DNA of 12,850 nucleotides from CAZXNF01 sp050741255. Lineage in GTDB: Bacteria; Pseudomonadota; Gammaproteobacteria; Burkholderiales; SG8-41. Shown here in pieces: positions 1 through 7,622 of this stretch. The notes beneath the pieces are model-generated. The model made no database searches and had not been told where the DNA came from. It was given only the letters and a program-made list of their open reading frames with translations. The stretch is from assembly GCA_050741255.1 (NCBI GenBank), contig JBOIEQ010000119.1, positions 1 to 12,850 of the forward strand, in the 5' to 3' direction. The position numbers and the translations under genes were made by a program. Numbering within the stretch: the first letter of the stretch is position 1; each line of letters starts with the position of its first letter.

Positions 1-17
1 GCATAGAGGGGCTATGC
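1..17. repeat. short perfect inverted repeat (hairpin) downstream of the SPFH gene
   Basis: GCATAG and CTATGC form a 6-bp perfect stem around a 5-base AGGGG loop. It lies about 70 bases past the SPFH stop codon. No T-run is visible on either side inside the window, so a rho-independent terminator cannot be claimed. The window edge hides anything further left. Confidence 0.3.
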
Positions 18-30
18 GGCCTCCTCACGC

Positions 31-78
31 CTACCAGCCGCGCCCTTCTGGCTCAACGCCGCGCACGTTTAAGTCCAT
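31..78 (-). other. possible 15-residue leader/small ORF downstream of the SPFH gene
   Basis: Eight bases after the SPFH gene stop codon there is an ATG followed by 15 sense codons (MDLNVRGVEPEGRGW) and TAG. No ribosome-binding site is visible ahead of it, and I recognise no family. It could be a chance ORF, a short leader peptide for a gene to the left of the window, or noncoding spacer. The rest of positions 1-86 holds no gene that I can support. Confidence 0.12.
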
Positions 79-86
79 AACAGGCT

Positions 87-1097
87 CTAGCGCGCCGGGG
101 TGACGGCCGGCGCACCGCCTTCCGCGCGCCGGCTCTTGTCCAGCACGGTCATCGCGGAGCTGACCAGCGACGCCACATCCGACAGGTTGCTCGGCACGAT
201 CAGCGTGTTGCCGGTCTTGGCCAGATTGCTGAAGGCCTGGACGTACAGCTCGGCAACTTTCAGGTTGGCCGCATTCATCCCGCCCGGCGAATTGATCGCC
301 TCACCCACGGCCTGCACCGCCGCCGCCGTCGCTTCCGCGATCAGGCGCACCGCCGTGGCATCACCCTGGGCCTTGTTGATGACCGCCTGCTTTGCGCCTT
401 CGGATTTCAGGATGGCGCCCTGTTTCTCACCCTCGGCGAGGTTGATCTCTTCCTGCCGCTGGCCTTCCGACTTCGCGATCAACGCGCGTTTCTCGCGCTC
501 GGCAGTGATCTGCGCCTGCATCGCCCGCAGGATCGATTCGGGCGGCGTCAGACTCTTCACCTCGTAGCGCAGCACCTTCACGCCCCAGGTGCGTCCCGCT
601 TCGTCGAGCACCGACACGACCTGCCGGTTGATTTCGTCGCGGCTCTCGAAGGTCTTGTCGAGTTCCATCTTGCCGATCTCGGAACGCAGCGTCGTCTGCG
701 CCAGCTGCGAAATCGCCGCCTGGTAATTCTGGGAGCCGTACGAGGCCAGCCGCGCATCGGTGACCTGGTAATACAACAGGCCGTCCACGCCGAGCTGGGT
801 GTTGTCCTTGGTGATGCACACCTGCTCCGGCACGTCGACCGGCACTTCCTTCAGCGAATGCTTGTAGGCCACGCGATCGACGACCGGGACGATCACGTTC
901 AGTCCCGGCTGCAGGACCTGATGGAACTTGCCCAGGCGTTCGACGATCCAGGCGTCCTGCTGCGGCACGACGCGCACGCCCTCGATCACGAACACGATGG
1001 CGAGCGCCACGATCAGGAAGGGAATGGCGTAGCTGGCCAGCCCCGAGGCCACCAGCACGGCGGTCAAGATACCGACCACGATCAGTTTGGGGAACAT
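87..1097 (-). CDS. qmcA: SPFH/Band 7 membrane protein, QmcA/stomatin-like
   Basis: Predicted inner-membrane scaffold of the SPFH (stomatin/prohibitin/flotillin/HflK) superfamily. These proteins oligomerise in membrane microdomains and are linked to membrane quality control. The 336-residue product has an N-terminal hydrophobic stretch (residues 4-39), a Band 7 domain (about 41-200, with VVPQQDAWIVERLGK and QPGLNVIVP) and an Ala/Glu-rich coiled coil (about 199-265, repeated AEGEKQGA-type segments). E. coli QmcA is slightly shorter (about 305). The frame stays open upstream to 1190, but I chose the ATG at 1097 because AAAGGAG sits just before it and because the hydrophobic anchor then starts the protein. 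It lies 58 bases after the NfeD-like gene; this NfeD-SPFH pairing is widely conserved (E. coli ybbJ-qmcA). Family assignment is secure, the exact symbol less so. Confidence 0.9.
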   Translation of the reverse strand: MFPKLIVVGILTAVLVASGLASYAIPFLIVALAIVFVIEGVRVVPQQDAWIVERLGKFHQVLQPGLNVIVPVVDRVAYKHSLKEVPVDVPEQVCITKDNTQLGVDGLLYYQVTDARLASYGSQNYQAAISQLAQTTLRSEIGKMELDKTFESRDEINRQVVSVLDEAGRTWGVKVLRYEVKSLTPPESILRAMQAQITAEREKRALIAKSEGQRQEEINLAEGEKQGAILKSEGAKQAVINKAQGDATAVRLIAEATAAAVQAVGEAINSPGGMNAANLKVAELYVQAFSNLAKTGNTLIVPSNLSDVASLVSSAMTVLDKSRRAEGGAPAVTPAR

Positions 1098-1155
1098 GCC
1101 AACTCCTTTGCGGTAAGGCAGGGCTGAGTCGAGCAAAGCGCCCAGATCGGGCGCT

Positions 1156-1578
1156 TCACGCGCGAGGCGTGACTTGGAGCGTATTGCCATCGACGTCGGA
1201 AATCACGAGTTGTGCGCCCATGGCGACCGGGCCGGTGCCGAGCACCCGGGCATCCCACTGCGCGTTGCGGTAATTGACGCGGGCGAGCCGGTGGGGCTCG
1301 TCCACCCAGGCATCGAGGGTGACGCTCTGCCCCACGTCGAGCACGTTGGAACCGGCCGACGGCGGATTGGCCACGCGGCGATGATGCACGTAGACCACCC
1401 CCGCGATGGACAGCACGGAAGAAACGATGGCTTGCACGGCGAACGGCAGGCCCGCCCATGCAATGAGCGCCGCGACGAGCGACGCGCAGCCGATCACGAG
1501 CAGGTAGAAGGTGCCGCTCGCAAGTTCGACGATGATCAGACCGAAGCCCGCGATGCCCCACCAGAGATACGGTTCCAT
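1156..1578 (-). CDS. NfeD-family membrane protein (partner of SPFH protein)
   Basis: A short NfeD-type protein of 140 residues, the form without the N-terminal protease domain. It has hydrophobic membrane segments spanning about residues 5-65 and a C-terminal soluble OB-fold domain (about 78-138) with the typical pattern VNYRNAQWDAR followed by GAQLVISDVDGNTLQV. NfeD proteins are thought to bind or support their SPFH neighbour at the membrane. The ATG is preceded by CTGGAGGAGTGCC, a strong ribosome-binding site. It is the first gene of a two-gene operon with the SPFH gene 58 bases downstream. Family call is firm from the OB-fold motif and the neighbour; a direct physical partnership here is inference. 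Confidence 0.88.
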   Translation of the reverse strand: MEPYLWWGIAGFGLIIVELASGTFYLLVIGCASLVAALIAWAGLPFAVQAIVSSVLSIAGVVYVHHRRVANPPSAGSNVLDVGQSVTLDAWVDEPHRLARVNYRNAQWDARVLGTGPVAMGAQLVISDVDGNTLQVTPRA

Positions 1579-1622
1579 GGCACTCCTCCAGCCGAGAACG
1601 AGAAGCCGGTCAGTCGTATGTT

Positions 1623-1645
1623 GGCGGCGTGCCGCCGGATTTCAA
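1623..1645 (-). promoter_or_regulatory. inverted repeat and weak promoter-like motif ahead of the NfeD/SPFH operon
   Basis: The 126-base gap between the EamA transporter stop and the NfeD start holds a perfect GGCGGC/GCCGCC inverted repeat with a 2-base loop (1623-1636). On the minus strand TTGAAA (1640-1645) could be a -35 element with this repeat in its spacer, but no good -10 follows. The repeat could equally be part of a terminator for the upstream operon, although no T-run follows. Confidence 0.25.
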
Positions 1646-1704
1646 GCCAAGCGCGCACGCGGACTCTATCACGGACGGCCGAACGCACGCTGCGTCCCCG
1701 CCGT

Positions 1705-2637
1705 TTACGTCGCGGCCCGCGGCCGGTCGATCGTCGCCAGTGCGATGCCGCCGAAAATCAGCGCCATGCCGAGGGCATGGAACCACGCCAGGCGCTCGCC
1801 CAGGAACACGATCGCCAGCGCGATGCCGAACACCGGAATGAGGTACAGGAACATGCCCGCCCGCTGGCCGCCGACCGCCCGCACCGCGCGGTTGTAGAAC
1901 AGGTAGGCAATCACCGAGGGAAACACGCCGATGTAGGCCACCCCCAGCCACGCCGCCGTTCCCCACTGCGTGCGCGCCCCTGCCGCGTATTCCCAGGCAA
2001 AGAACGGCACGAGGCACACGACGCCCACACCCACCGTCGTCGCGAGCATCGCGAGCGGATCGAGGCCGGCCGGCAGGCGGCGCAAAAACAGCGTGTACGC
2101 CGTCCACGCCGCCGCCGCGATCAGCAGCAGCAGGTCGCCGCGATTGAGCGCGAATGCCGCCAGCGCAGCCACGTCGCCGCGGGTGACGATGGCCACGATG
2201 CCCGCCAACGCCGCCGCCACGCCCGCCCAGCGCCGCGGGGAGAGACGCACGCCGAACAGCACGCATTCGGCCACGATGATGAACACCGGCGTGACCGCGT
2301 TGATCAGCAAGCCGTTGGTCGCCGTCGTCGTGTGCAGCGCCGTGTACAGCAACGCGTTGTAAGCCATGACGCCGAACACCCCGAGCGCGAACAACACACG
2401 CCAGTGCGCGCACAGCCGCGCCCGTTCGCGGAGCAGCGCGGGCCAGGCCGGCACCAACAGGATGGCCAGGGCCAACAGCCAGCGCCACAGCGACAGCGCC
2501 ATGGGCGGGATGACGTCGGAGAGGGCACGCGCGGCCACGGCATTCCCCGCCCAGAACAGCGCGGTGAAAGTCAGCAGCCAGTACGGGTGCACGGCCGGGC
2601 GGCCGTTCGCGTCGTCAGTTGAGTCTGGCAGCGGCAC
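1705..2637 (-). CDS. EamA/DMT-superfamily transporter (PecM/RhaT-like)
   Basis: A 310-residue integral inner-membrane protein with about ten hydrophobic helices arranged as two tandem EamA repeats (about 18-150 and 160-303). Typical features are the opening helix with WAGNAVAARALS, the conserved NALLYTALHTTTATNGLLINAVTPVF of the first repeat, and PVFGIALAIVFLGERLAWFHALG in the second. Members export amino acids, metabolites or drugs; the substrate cannot be read from sequence. The proposed start is a GTG at 2637 that overlaps the end of the SirB1-family gene by 23 bases, implying translational coupling. No good ribosome-binding site is seen, and a GTG 15 codons later (2592) is an alternative that begins just before the first helix. 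Confidence 0.88.
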   Translation of the reverse strand: MPLPDSTDDANGRPAVHPYWLLTFTALFWAGNAVAARALSDVIPPMALSLWRWLLALAILLVPAWPALLRERARLCAHWRVLFALGVFGVMAYNALLYTALHTTTATNGLLINAVTPVFIIVAECVLFGVRLSPRRWAGVAAALAGIVAIVTRGDVAALAAFALNRGDLLLLIAAAAWTAYTLFLRRLPAGLDPLAMLATTVGVGVVCLVPFFAWEYAAGARTQWGTAAWLGVAYIGVFPSVIAYLFYNRAVRAVGGQRAGMFLYLIPVFGIALAIVFLGERLAWFHALGMALIFGGIALATIDRPRAAT

Positions 2638-3463
2638 GTTTCAGTTCGGCAATGCGGGCGCGGACCTCCGCCGCATCCTCCGCCGCGGTGGCCCGCGTCA
2701 GGTAAGCCTCGTAATCAGCGAGCGCCGCGCGGCAGCACTCGAGTTCCAGATAGACCGCCGCGCGCTCGCGATAGCCTTCCGCGCGTGCGGGCTCGGCAAC
2801 CAGCAGATAGTCAAGCACCCACAGCGCCTCGCGCCACGCCTTCGCCTCGAGATGGATTCCCTGCAGGTTGCGCAGCATGCGCACCACGATCATGCGGGCG
2901 GTGGCGGTGGCCAGCAGCGCCTTTACCGGCGGCTTGCCGCCCGCACCGCCGCCGCGAGCGGCCCGCAGGCGCCGCTGCAGGTCGTCGACGCCGAGTGAAG
3001 CGCCTTTCTGATACGGATCGAGCACCACGGTGCCTTCCTTGAGCGGGCATTTCACGAGGAAGTGCCCCGGGAACGACACCCCCTCCAGTGCGAGGCCGAG
3101 GCGACGGCCCAGTTCGAGGTAGACGACCGACAACGTGATCGGGATGCCGAGCCGGCGGTCGAGCACCTCGTTCAGGTAGCTGTTGCGCGGGTCGTAATAA
3201 TTTTGGGCATTGGCCTTGAAGCCCACTTCATCGAACAGGTAGCGGTTGAGCGCGACGATCTTGTCGGCCGCCGTGATATCGGGCCGCAGGCGCCGGCGCA
3301 GCGTCTCGGCCAGCACGTCGAGCTGCGCCACGTACAACGCGACATCCAGCGCGGGATAGGCTTCCCGCGCGAAGGTCAGCGCGGTTTCCGCGAGCGGCAG
3401 GTCGCGGTCCGACCGGGCCAGCAGTTCGTCAAAGCGGGCGCGCGCGGACGCCGATGCGCTCAT
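2615..3463 (-). CDS. SirB1-family transglutaminase-like/TPR protein
   Basis: A 282-residue protein of the SirB1 family, common in proteobacteria and of unclear biochemical function. The transglutaminase-like core is seen in YYDPRNSYLNEVLDRRLGIP (about residues 89-108), followed by ITLSVVYLELGRRLG and GVSFPGHFLVK (about 128-138), which carries the conserved His of this fold. There is no cysteine in the N-terminal core, so classical transglutaminase or protease activity is doubtful. The C-terminal part (about 195-275) is helical and TPR-like. I chose the ATG at 3463 because family members begin near this point; a GTG at 3526 would add 21 residues resembling no family sequence. Neither start has a strong ribosome-binding site. 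The gene overlaps the start of the EamA transporter downstream. Confidence 0.82.
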   Translation of the reverse strand: MSASASARARFDELLARSDRDLPLAETALTFAREAYPALDVALYVAQLDVLAETLRRRLRPDITAADKIVALNRYLFDEVGFKANAQNYYDPRNSYLNEVLDRRLGIPITLSVVYLELGRRLGLALEGVSFPGHFLVKCPLKEGTVVLDPYQKGASLGVDDLQRRLRAARGGGAGGKPPVKALLATATARMIVVRMLRNLQGIHLEAKAWREALWVLDYLLVAEPARAEGYRERAAVYLELECCRAALADYEAYLTRATAAEDAAEVRARIAELKRAAARLN

Positions 3464-3517
3464 GCGCGCACGCGACGGGAACAAAAAAGGGAAAGACCGG
3501 ACAGCCGGCGCGGAAAT

Positions 3518-3566
3518 GCGGACCACATCCGCTCGATTCTACCGGCACGCCGCTGCCCCGGCATGC
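3518..3566. other. intergenic hairpins and weak promoter between Rieske gene 2 and the SirB1-family gene
   Basis: In the 120-base gap there are two inverted repeats. GCACGCC/GGCATGC (3545-3551 and 3560-3566) gives a 7-bp stem with one G-U pair just after the end of the Rieske gene, without a following T-run. GCGGA/TCCGC lies at 3518-3532. On the minus strand TAGAAT (3536-3541) could be a -10 element for the SirB1-family gene but lacks a clear -35. A terminator plus promoter boundary is plausible here but weakly supported. Confidence 0.25.
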
Positions 3567-3583
3567 GCGGGCCAAGTCAGGCT

Positions 3584-4861
3584 TTAGCGGGCCGCCCCGC
3601 CTGCCGCCCGCAACGCGGGCTGCACCGCGCGCGGCGTCAGGGCCGACTGGTATTTCCGCAGCAGCCAGGCGTTGAACTGGGTCAGCGTGGTTTCCAGCGG
3701 GCCGTAGGTGCCCGGCGGCATGTAGCGCGACTGCTTGCCGGCCTGCATCGCGAGGTTGACCGGCAGGTCCTGTGCCCAGATCTTGCTGCCGCCCTCGCGC
3801 ACCTGCGCCGCGCGTGCGTCGAAATCCGGCAGCGCACGCGTCGAACGCGGCACCAGCCACCCGCCACCCGTCACCCGGTCGTTGGCCGCCATGGTGCCGG
3901 TTTCCGACACTGCGGTAACCAGCTGGTAGGCGATGGCATTCGGCGCGAACACGATCGTCATGCCCGGCGGCAGCATCGCGAAGGTGATGCGCTTGCGCTG
4001 TTCCGGCGAGAGAGTCGTGATCGGCGGGAAGGCCGCCGACTCGCCCCAGCCATCGCGCATCATGCCGCCGTCGGTCTTCAGCATCGGCACCGTGCGCACG
4101 ATCGCATTGGCACCCTCGGCCATCGGCGTAAACACCACGCCCCCGTCAGGGTGGATGCTCGGCGCAAAGTCGTGCGTGCCCGTGTGCACGAACTCCGGAT
4201 GGTACGCGTCGGTGAAATTCTCCAGGTGCAGCTTCCAGTTCCACGGCAGCACCTTGTCGGCCGGCACCGGCGGCACCGCCACCAGGTCGGCGTCTTCGTA
4301 GTGCGTCCAGTACGGCTCCAGCACGGCGAGGCTGGGCGCGAGCGGCGGCGCGCCGGCATCGAGATTCACGAACAGGAAGCCGTGCCATTGTTCGAGACGG
4401 ATGACCGGCAACTGCACGCTGCCGCGCAGGCAATCCAGCGTCGCCTTGTCGCCCATGCGGGGCGCGCCGGCGAGCCGGCCGGTGAGGTCGTAGGTCCAGA
4501 AATGCAGCGGACAGCGGAAGGCGCGCACGGAACCCGACGTCGTGGAGATGACCTGCCCGCGGTGCTGGCAGACGGCGGATAGCGCGCGGATCTCCCCGTC
4601 CGCGCCGCGCACCACCAGCAGCGGCTCGCCGGCCACGCTGACCGCAAGGTAGTCGCCGGCGTTCGGGATCTGCTCGGCGCGGCCCACGCACAGCCACGAA
4701 CGCGCGAACAGAGCCTCGCGCTCGAAGGCAAAAAACGCGGCCGACGTATAACACTCGCGCGGCAGCATGGGCGCGCTGTCGGCCGTCGCTGTCAGCGCCT
4801 GCAGGCGATCCAGGACCGTCTGCAGCGCAGGTTCGGTCACTGCGCTGGATGAGTTCAGCAT
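3584..4861 (-). CDS. Rieske non-heme iron oxygenase, large (alpha) subunit; canonical active site
   Basis: A 425-residue ring-hydroxylating oxygenase alpha subunit, expected to use a Rieske [2Fe-2S] cluster to feed electrons to a mononuclear iron that activates O2. The Rieske motif is C98-x-H100 ... C117-x2-H120 (CQH and CPLHFW). The catalytic domain shows NWKLHLENFTDAYH, giving the bridging D218 and iron ligands H221 and H226; D365 (in WAQDLPVN) is the likely third ligand. The C-terminal YGPLE...FNAWLLRKY pattern is typical of the family. The ATG at 4861 follows GGGAGGAG; the longer frame to 5164 lies inside the other Rieske gene. It starts 26 bases after that gene stops, so the two are almost certainly co-transcribed. 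No beta subunit, ferredoxin or reductase lies nearby. Substrate unknown. Confidence 0.92.
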   Translation of the reverse strand: MLNSSSAVTEPALQTVLDRLQALTATADSAPMLPRECYTSAAFFAFEREALFARSWLCVGRAEQIPNAGDYLAVSVAGEPLLVVRGADGEIRALSAVCQHRGQVISTTSGSVRAFRCPLHFWTYDLTGRLAGAPRMGDKATLDCLRGSVQLPVIRLEQWHGFLFVNLDAGAPPLAPSLAVLEPYWTHYEDADLVAVPPVPADKVLPWNWKLHLENFTDAYHPEFVHTGTHDFAPSIHPDGGVVFTPMAEGANAIVRTVPMLKTDGGMMRDGWGESAAFPPITTLSPEQRKRITFAMLPPGMTIVFAPNAIAYQLVTAVSETGTMAANDRVTGGGWLVPRSTRALPDFDARAAQVREGGSKIWAQDLPVNLAMQAGKQSRYMPPGTYGPLETTLTQFNAWLLRKYQSALTPRAVQPALRAAGGAAR

Positions 4862-4887
4862 GCGGTTCTCCTCCCGGGTTGTTTTGT

Positions 4888-6072
4888 TCAGGCCACCGCC
4901 GAAGTCGGGCGGCCTTCTTCCGTCTTCGGCACCACGATGGCGCCCGGCGGCTTGCGGGCGTTGGCCGCGGCAAAGCGCCGCCACGCCGCCACGCCGATGT
5001 CCGTGCGCGACAACAGCTCGGGACCCGGTGTCACCTGCTCCACGATCCATTTGTCCTGGTCGGAGAACAGCCAGTCGTGCGCCCACGACTTCCAGAATAT
5101 CCAGTCGAGCCAGTCGCGCAGTTGCGCCAGCCGGCCCTTGCGCCGGAACAGATTGAAGTTCCACAGCAGCGTGGTGTGCTCATCAATCGGCGTGATCCAG
5201 CGGCAGGTGAAGAAGTCGCCGCTCGGGCGGCCGATGAGATTGATCGTCGGCAGCATGGAAATGTGGCGGTAGCGGATGTCGTACTTGGTCGCCGCCGGCG
5301 AATGCACCGGATCCAGTTCCTGCGCGCGCCCGGTCGCCGGCATCAGGCGGTACCACTCCTGTTTTGGCGGGAAGCGGCCGAGCCCGGGATACTCTGCAGA
5401 CGTAATGCCATCGTAGACGCGGTGGCCGATGCTCTTGCCGTCGGGAAGCGGCGCCGCGACGTTGCGGGTCGCATGCGGGAAAATGGGTTTCAGCAGCAAG
5501 TCGGGCGACGTGCGGTGCAGGAAAGGGGCGTGCTGGTCGTGAGAGAGGTTGTCCGACAACAGCCGCCAATCGCATTGATAGGTGCGCCAGTTGGAGATGG
5601 TGTGCCATTCCTCCGGTTTGGCCAGATACTCGGGCAGGTCTTCCTCCAGCGGCACGGCGTCCATGTCGCCCACGAACACCCAGATCGTCCCGCGGGCTTC
5701 GCGCACCGGGTAGGTCTTGACCCGGGCCCTGTCGGGGATCGGTGTGTCAGGGCCTTCGACCAGCTTGGCGACGCAACGGCCGGTTTCGCCCTTGTAGGTC
5801 CAGCCGTGGTACGGACAGGTCAGCGTCCCGCTGCCGGGATAGAGACACTTGCCCATCGACAACTTCGCCCCGCGGTGCGCGCAGCGGTTCTGCAAGGCGT
5901 AGAGCTTGCCCGCGTCGCGGAACAATACGACGTCCTCGCCCAGCAACTTTACCGCCTTCGGCTTGCGGCCCAGCCGCCAGGCCGCGAGCGCGGGATACCA
6001 GTAGTTGCGGATGCCCAACGGCGGCAGGCCGGTATGCGCGTAGGGGTCGGGAATAGGATGGCTAAGGTCCAT
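4888..6072 (-). CDS. Rieske oxygenase (DdmC/VanA-like layout) with His replacing the bridging Asp
   Basis: A 394-residue second Rieske oxygenase, clearly different in sequence from its downstream neighbour. The [2Fe-2S] motif is C64-x-H66 ... C86-x2-H89 (CAHRGAK and CPYHGWTY). The iron site reads DNLSHDQHAPFLH: H181 and H186 are the facial-triad histidines and D340 (in SDQDKWIVEQ) is the probable third ligand. The position three residues before the first ligand, normally Asp and the electron-transfer bridge between subunits, is H178, with D179 beside it. The layout resembles single-component oxygenase subunits such as dicamba or vanillate O-demethylases. The start ATG follows AGAGGAGC. It begins 73 bases after the amidohydrolase gene, with no clear terminator between, so read-through from the ABC operon is possible. 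Substrate unknown. Confidence 0.9.
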   Translation of the reverse strand: MDLSHPIPDPYAHTGLPPLGIRNYWYPALAAWRLGRKPKAVKLLGEDVVLFRDAGKLYALQNRCAHRGAKLSMGKCLYPGSGTLTCPYHGWTYKGETGRCVAKLVEGPDTPIPDRARVKTYPVREARGTIWVFVGDMDAVPLEEDLPEYLAKPEEWHTISNWRTYQCDWRLLSDNLSHDQHAPFLHRTSPDLLLKPIFPHATRNVAAPLPDGKSIGHRVYDGITSAEYPGLGRFPPKQEWYRLMPATGRAQELDPVHSPAATKYDIRYRHISMLPTINLIGRPSGDFFTCRWITPIDEHTTLLWNFNLFRRKGRLAQLRDWLDWIFWKSWAHDWLFSDQDKWIVEQVTPGPELLSRTDIGVAAWRRFAAANARKPPGAIVVPKTEEGRPTSAVA

Positions 6073-6145
6073 TGTCTAAGCTCCTCTTGCAAAAAAATCA
6101 GAAATGTCGATCAACGGGCGCAATCCAGCGCACGCTGACACGGGG
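6073..6145 (-). other. 73-base spacer between amidohydrolase and Rieske genes
   Basis: This spacer holds a 5-bp inverted repeat (CAGCG/CGCTG, 6126-6137) and, reading on the minus strand about 30 bases later, a run of seven T followed by the Rieske gene ribosome-binding site. The T-run is too far from the stem for a convincing intrinsic terminator. It marks the point where base composition shifts from GC-rich (Rieske side) to lower GC (amidohydrolase side). Confidence 0.25.
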
Positions 6146-7606
6146 TTATCCGCTCTTGTGCAACCCATCCCGGTAACAAGACTTCAGCGCCGATTGCAGT
6201 GCCTGCAAAGTCGGCAGCGCCGCGAGGTAGTCGTCAGCGGAATGCCTGGCTTGAGAGATGAGTTCACTCTCGATTGCTTCGAAATCGATGTTAACAAGGG
6301 CCCCCTGCCGGACGACTTCTTCGCCATTAACCCAAAGTGAACTGATGTACTGCGCCTGGCCTCGCGCTAGCAGAATCTCAAGATCCGGAGTCGTGCCAGG
6401 CAGTACGTCTCTGGACATCCCGTCAAAATCAACGAGCGCGATATCGGCAGCCCCACCTGCGGCGAGTCCCGCCTTGCCGGGTCGCCCAGTCACTGCCCGC
6501 GCACCGTTGGTGGTCGCGCAGGTGAAGAGGTATTCGCCGCTCAATCCGGGCTCGAAGCCGACGCCTCCATGCAGCAGGCGCGTAAGTCGCAGTTCGCGCA
6601 GTCCATCCTCAGTGTCGTCAAGGCCGAGCGCATCAATGCCGATGGCCAGTGGGACACCGCGTGCAGCCATTTCCCGTGCCGGCGCGATCCCGGAGTGCAA
6701 TCGAAGGTTAGAGCATGTGTTGAGCGAAACCACGCATCCGGCCTCCGCAATCATGTCCATCTCTTCGGATCGCAGACACACACCATGCGCGAGAGTCAAG
6801 CGATCGGTAAGCAGTCCGATACGCTGCAGATAGGGGAATAGCCCCTCATCGAACGCCGCGTCGGCAAACTCCCGCTGGAAGCCCGTTTCCAGGCAATGCA
6901 TGTGGATGCGACGACCATTAAGGGCTGACGCTTCGGCCACCTGCTCCAGCAGGTGGTTCGTGCACCAGTGAGGCGCCGCCGGTCCGTAGAGGACGGAAAC
7001 GAGATCACTTTCGCACCGGCGCGCGATCTCCTCGACGAGCGCGATTTGCTCGCCTACGGGCAATATGCCCCCCAGCCAGCGCGACTCGACGGCGCGACGG
7101 CATTCAACGGAAAGACGTGAAAGCACGACCTCGTCCGGGAAATACCCCAGCCTGCCCCGATCGCGCATGGGCACGACAAACGCCAACCGGATTCCGACGT
7201 CCTGAGCAGCTCGACACACCGCCACCGCGTCCTCGATAAGCGTCGCCGCACTGCGCGCCATGTGACAGTGCACCACCAGCCCGATCCCGCTGCGCGCCAT
7301 GCGCGAGAACGCCAGCGCGGCATTCAGGTAAGGATCTACGGGCGGATGCACGTTCAGTGCCGTAAACCATGTTTCCAGCGGCTGATCGAAGGCGCCGTAA
7401 CTCAGGGGACGAAGTCCACGGCCGTGATCGTGCGCATTCGACATAGCGGGCATGGCCAGCAATCCCGAAGCAGCTGCGCCGACGCACGCCGCTTTCACGG
7501 AGGCGATTTGCGTGCCAGACAGCGAAATGACACAAGGACCTGCGGATGCCGATCCATTCGCAGTCAGCACTCGACCGGCTTCGATCTGCAGGAAATCACG
7601 TTTCAT
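6146..7606 (-). CDS. metal-dependent amidohydrolase/deaminase, ATZ/TRZ-cytosine deaminase type
   Basis: A 486-residue amidohydrolase-superfamily enzyme, predicted cytoplasmic with one catalytic metal, hydrolysing C-N or C-Cl bonds in ring or amide substrates. Metal and catalytic residues are visible in order: H59-D-H61 (NAHDHG) after the first strand, H237 with E240 (HMHCLET), H274 (LAHGVCL) and D325 (GIDALGLDD). Both termini carry the small composite beta domain (N-terminal IEAGRVLTANG, C-terminal ADIALVDFDG and VNGEEVVRQG). This set fits the ATZ/TRZ, guanine-deaminase and cytosine-deaminase branch; I cannot name the substrate. The ATG at 7606 is 16 bases after the binding-protein gene stop; its ribosome-binding site is weak, so coupling is likely. 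A TTG at 7651 is a less likely start. Base composition matches the ABC genes rather than the Rieske genes. Confidence 0.85.
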   Translation of the reverse strand: MKRDFLQIEAGRVLTANGSASAGPCVISLSGTQIASVKAACVGAAASGLLAMPAMSNAHDHGRGLRPLSYGAFDQPLETWFTALNVHPPVDPYLNAALAFSRMARSGIGLVVHCHMARSAATLIEDAVAVCRAAQDVGIRLAFVVPMRDRGRLGYFPDEVVLSRLSVECRRAVESRWLGGILPVGEQIALVEEIARRCESDLVSVLYGPAAPHWCTNHLLEQVAEASALNGRRIHMHCLETGFQREFADAAFDEGLFPYLQRIGLLTDRLTLAHGVCLRSEEMDMIAEAGCVVSLNTCSNLRLHSGIAPAREMAARGVPLAIGIDALGLDDTEDGLRELRLTRLLHGGVGFEPGLSGEYLFTCATTNGARAVTGRPGKAGLAAGGAADIALVDFDGMSRDVLPGTTPDLEILLARGQAQYISSLWVNGEEVVRQGALVNIDFEAIESELISQARHSADDYLAALPTLQALQSALKSCYRDGLHKSG

Positions 7607-7622
7607 TCGGAAGTCCGCGGAT

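Noticed and set aside
1..86. tRNA or other structured RNA gene at the left edge
   Set aside because: Only one 6-bp stem is visible; no cloverleaf or CCA-type end can be drawn.
1174..2622. 482-codon open frame on the plus strand
   Set aside because: It runs antisense to the NfeD-like gene and the EamA transporter, is extremely Arg/His/Gln-rich and has no family pattern; a typical shadow frame of GC-rich coding DNA.
3062..4582. 506-codon open frame on the plus strand
   Set aside because: Antisense to the SirB1-family gene and a Rieske gene with clear motifs; low-complexity Arg/His composition and no recognisable domain.
4849..6138. 429-codon open frame on the plus strand
   Set aside because: Antisense to the first Rieske gene, whose motifs and ribosome-binding site are convincing; no domain is visible in the plus-strand product.
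6073..6145. Intrinsic terminator between the amidohydrolase and Rieske genes
   Set aside because: The 5-bp stem and the T-run are about 30 bases apart, so the stem-plus-U-tract arrangement is not met.
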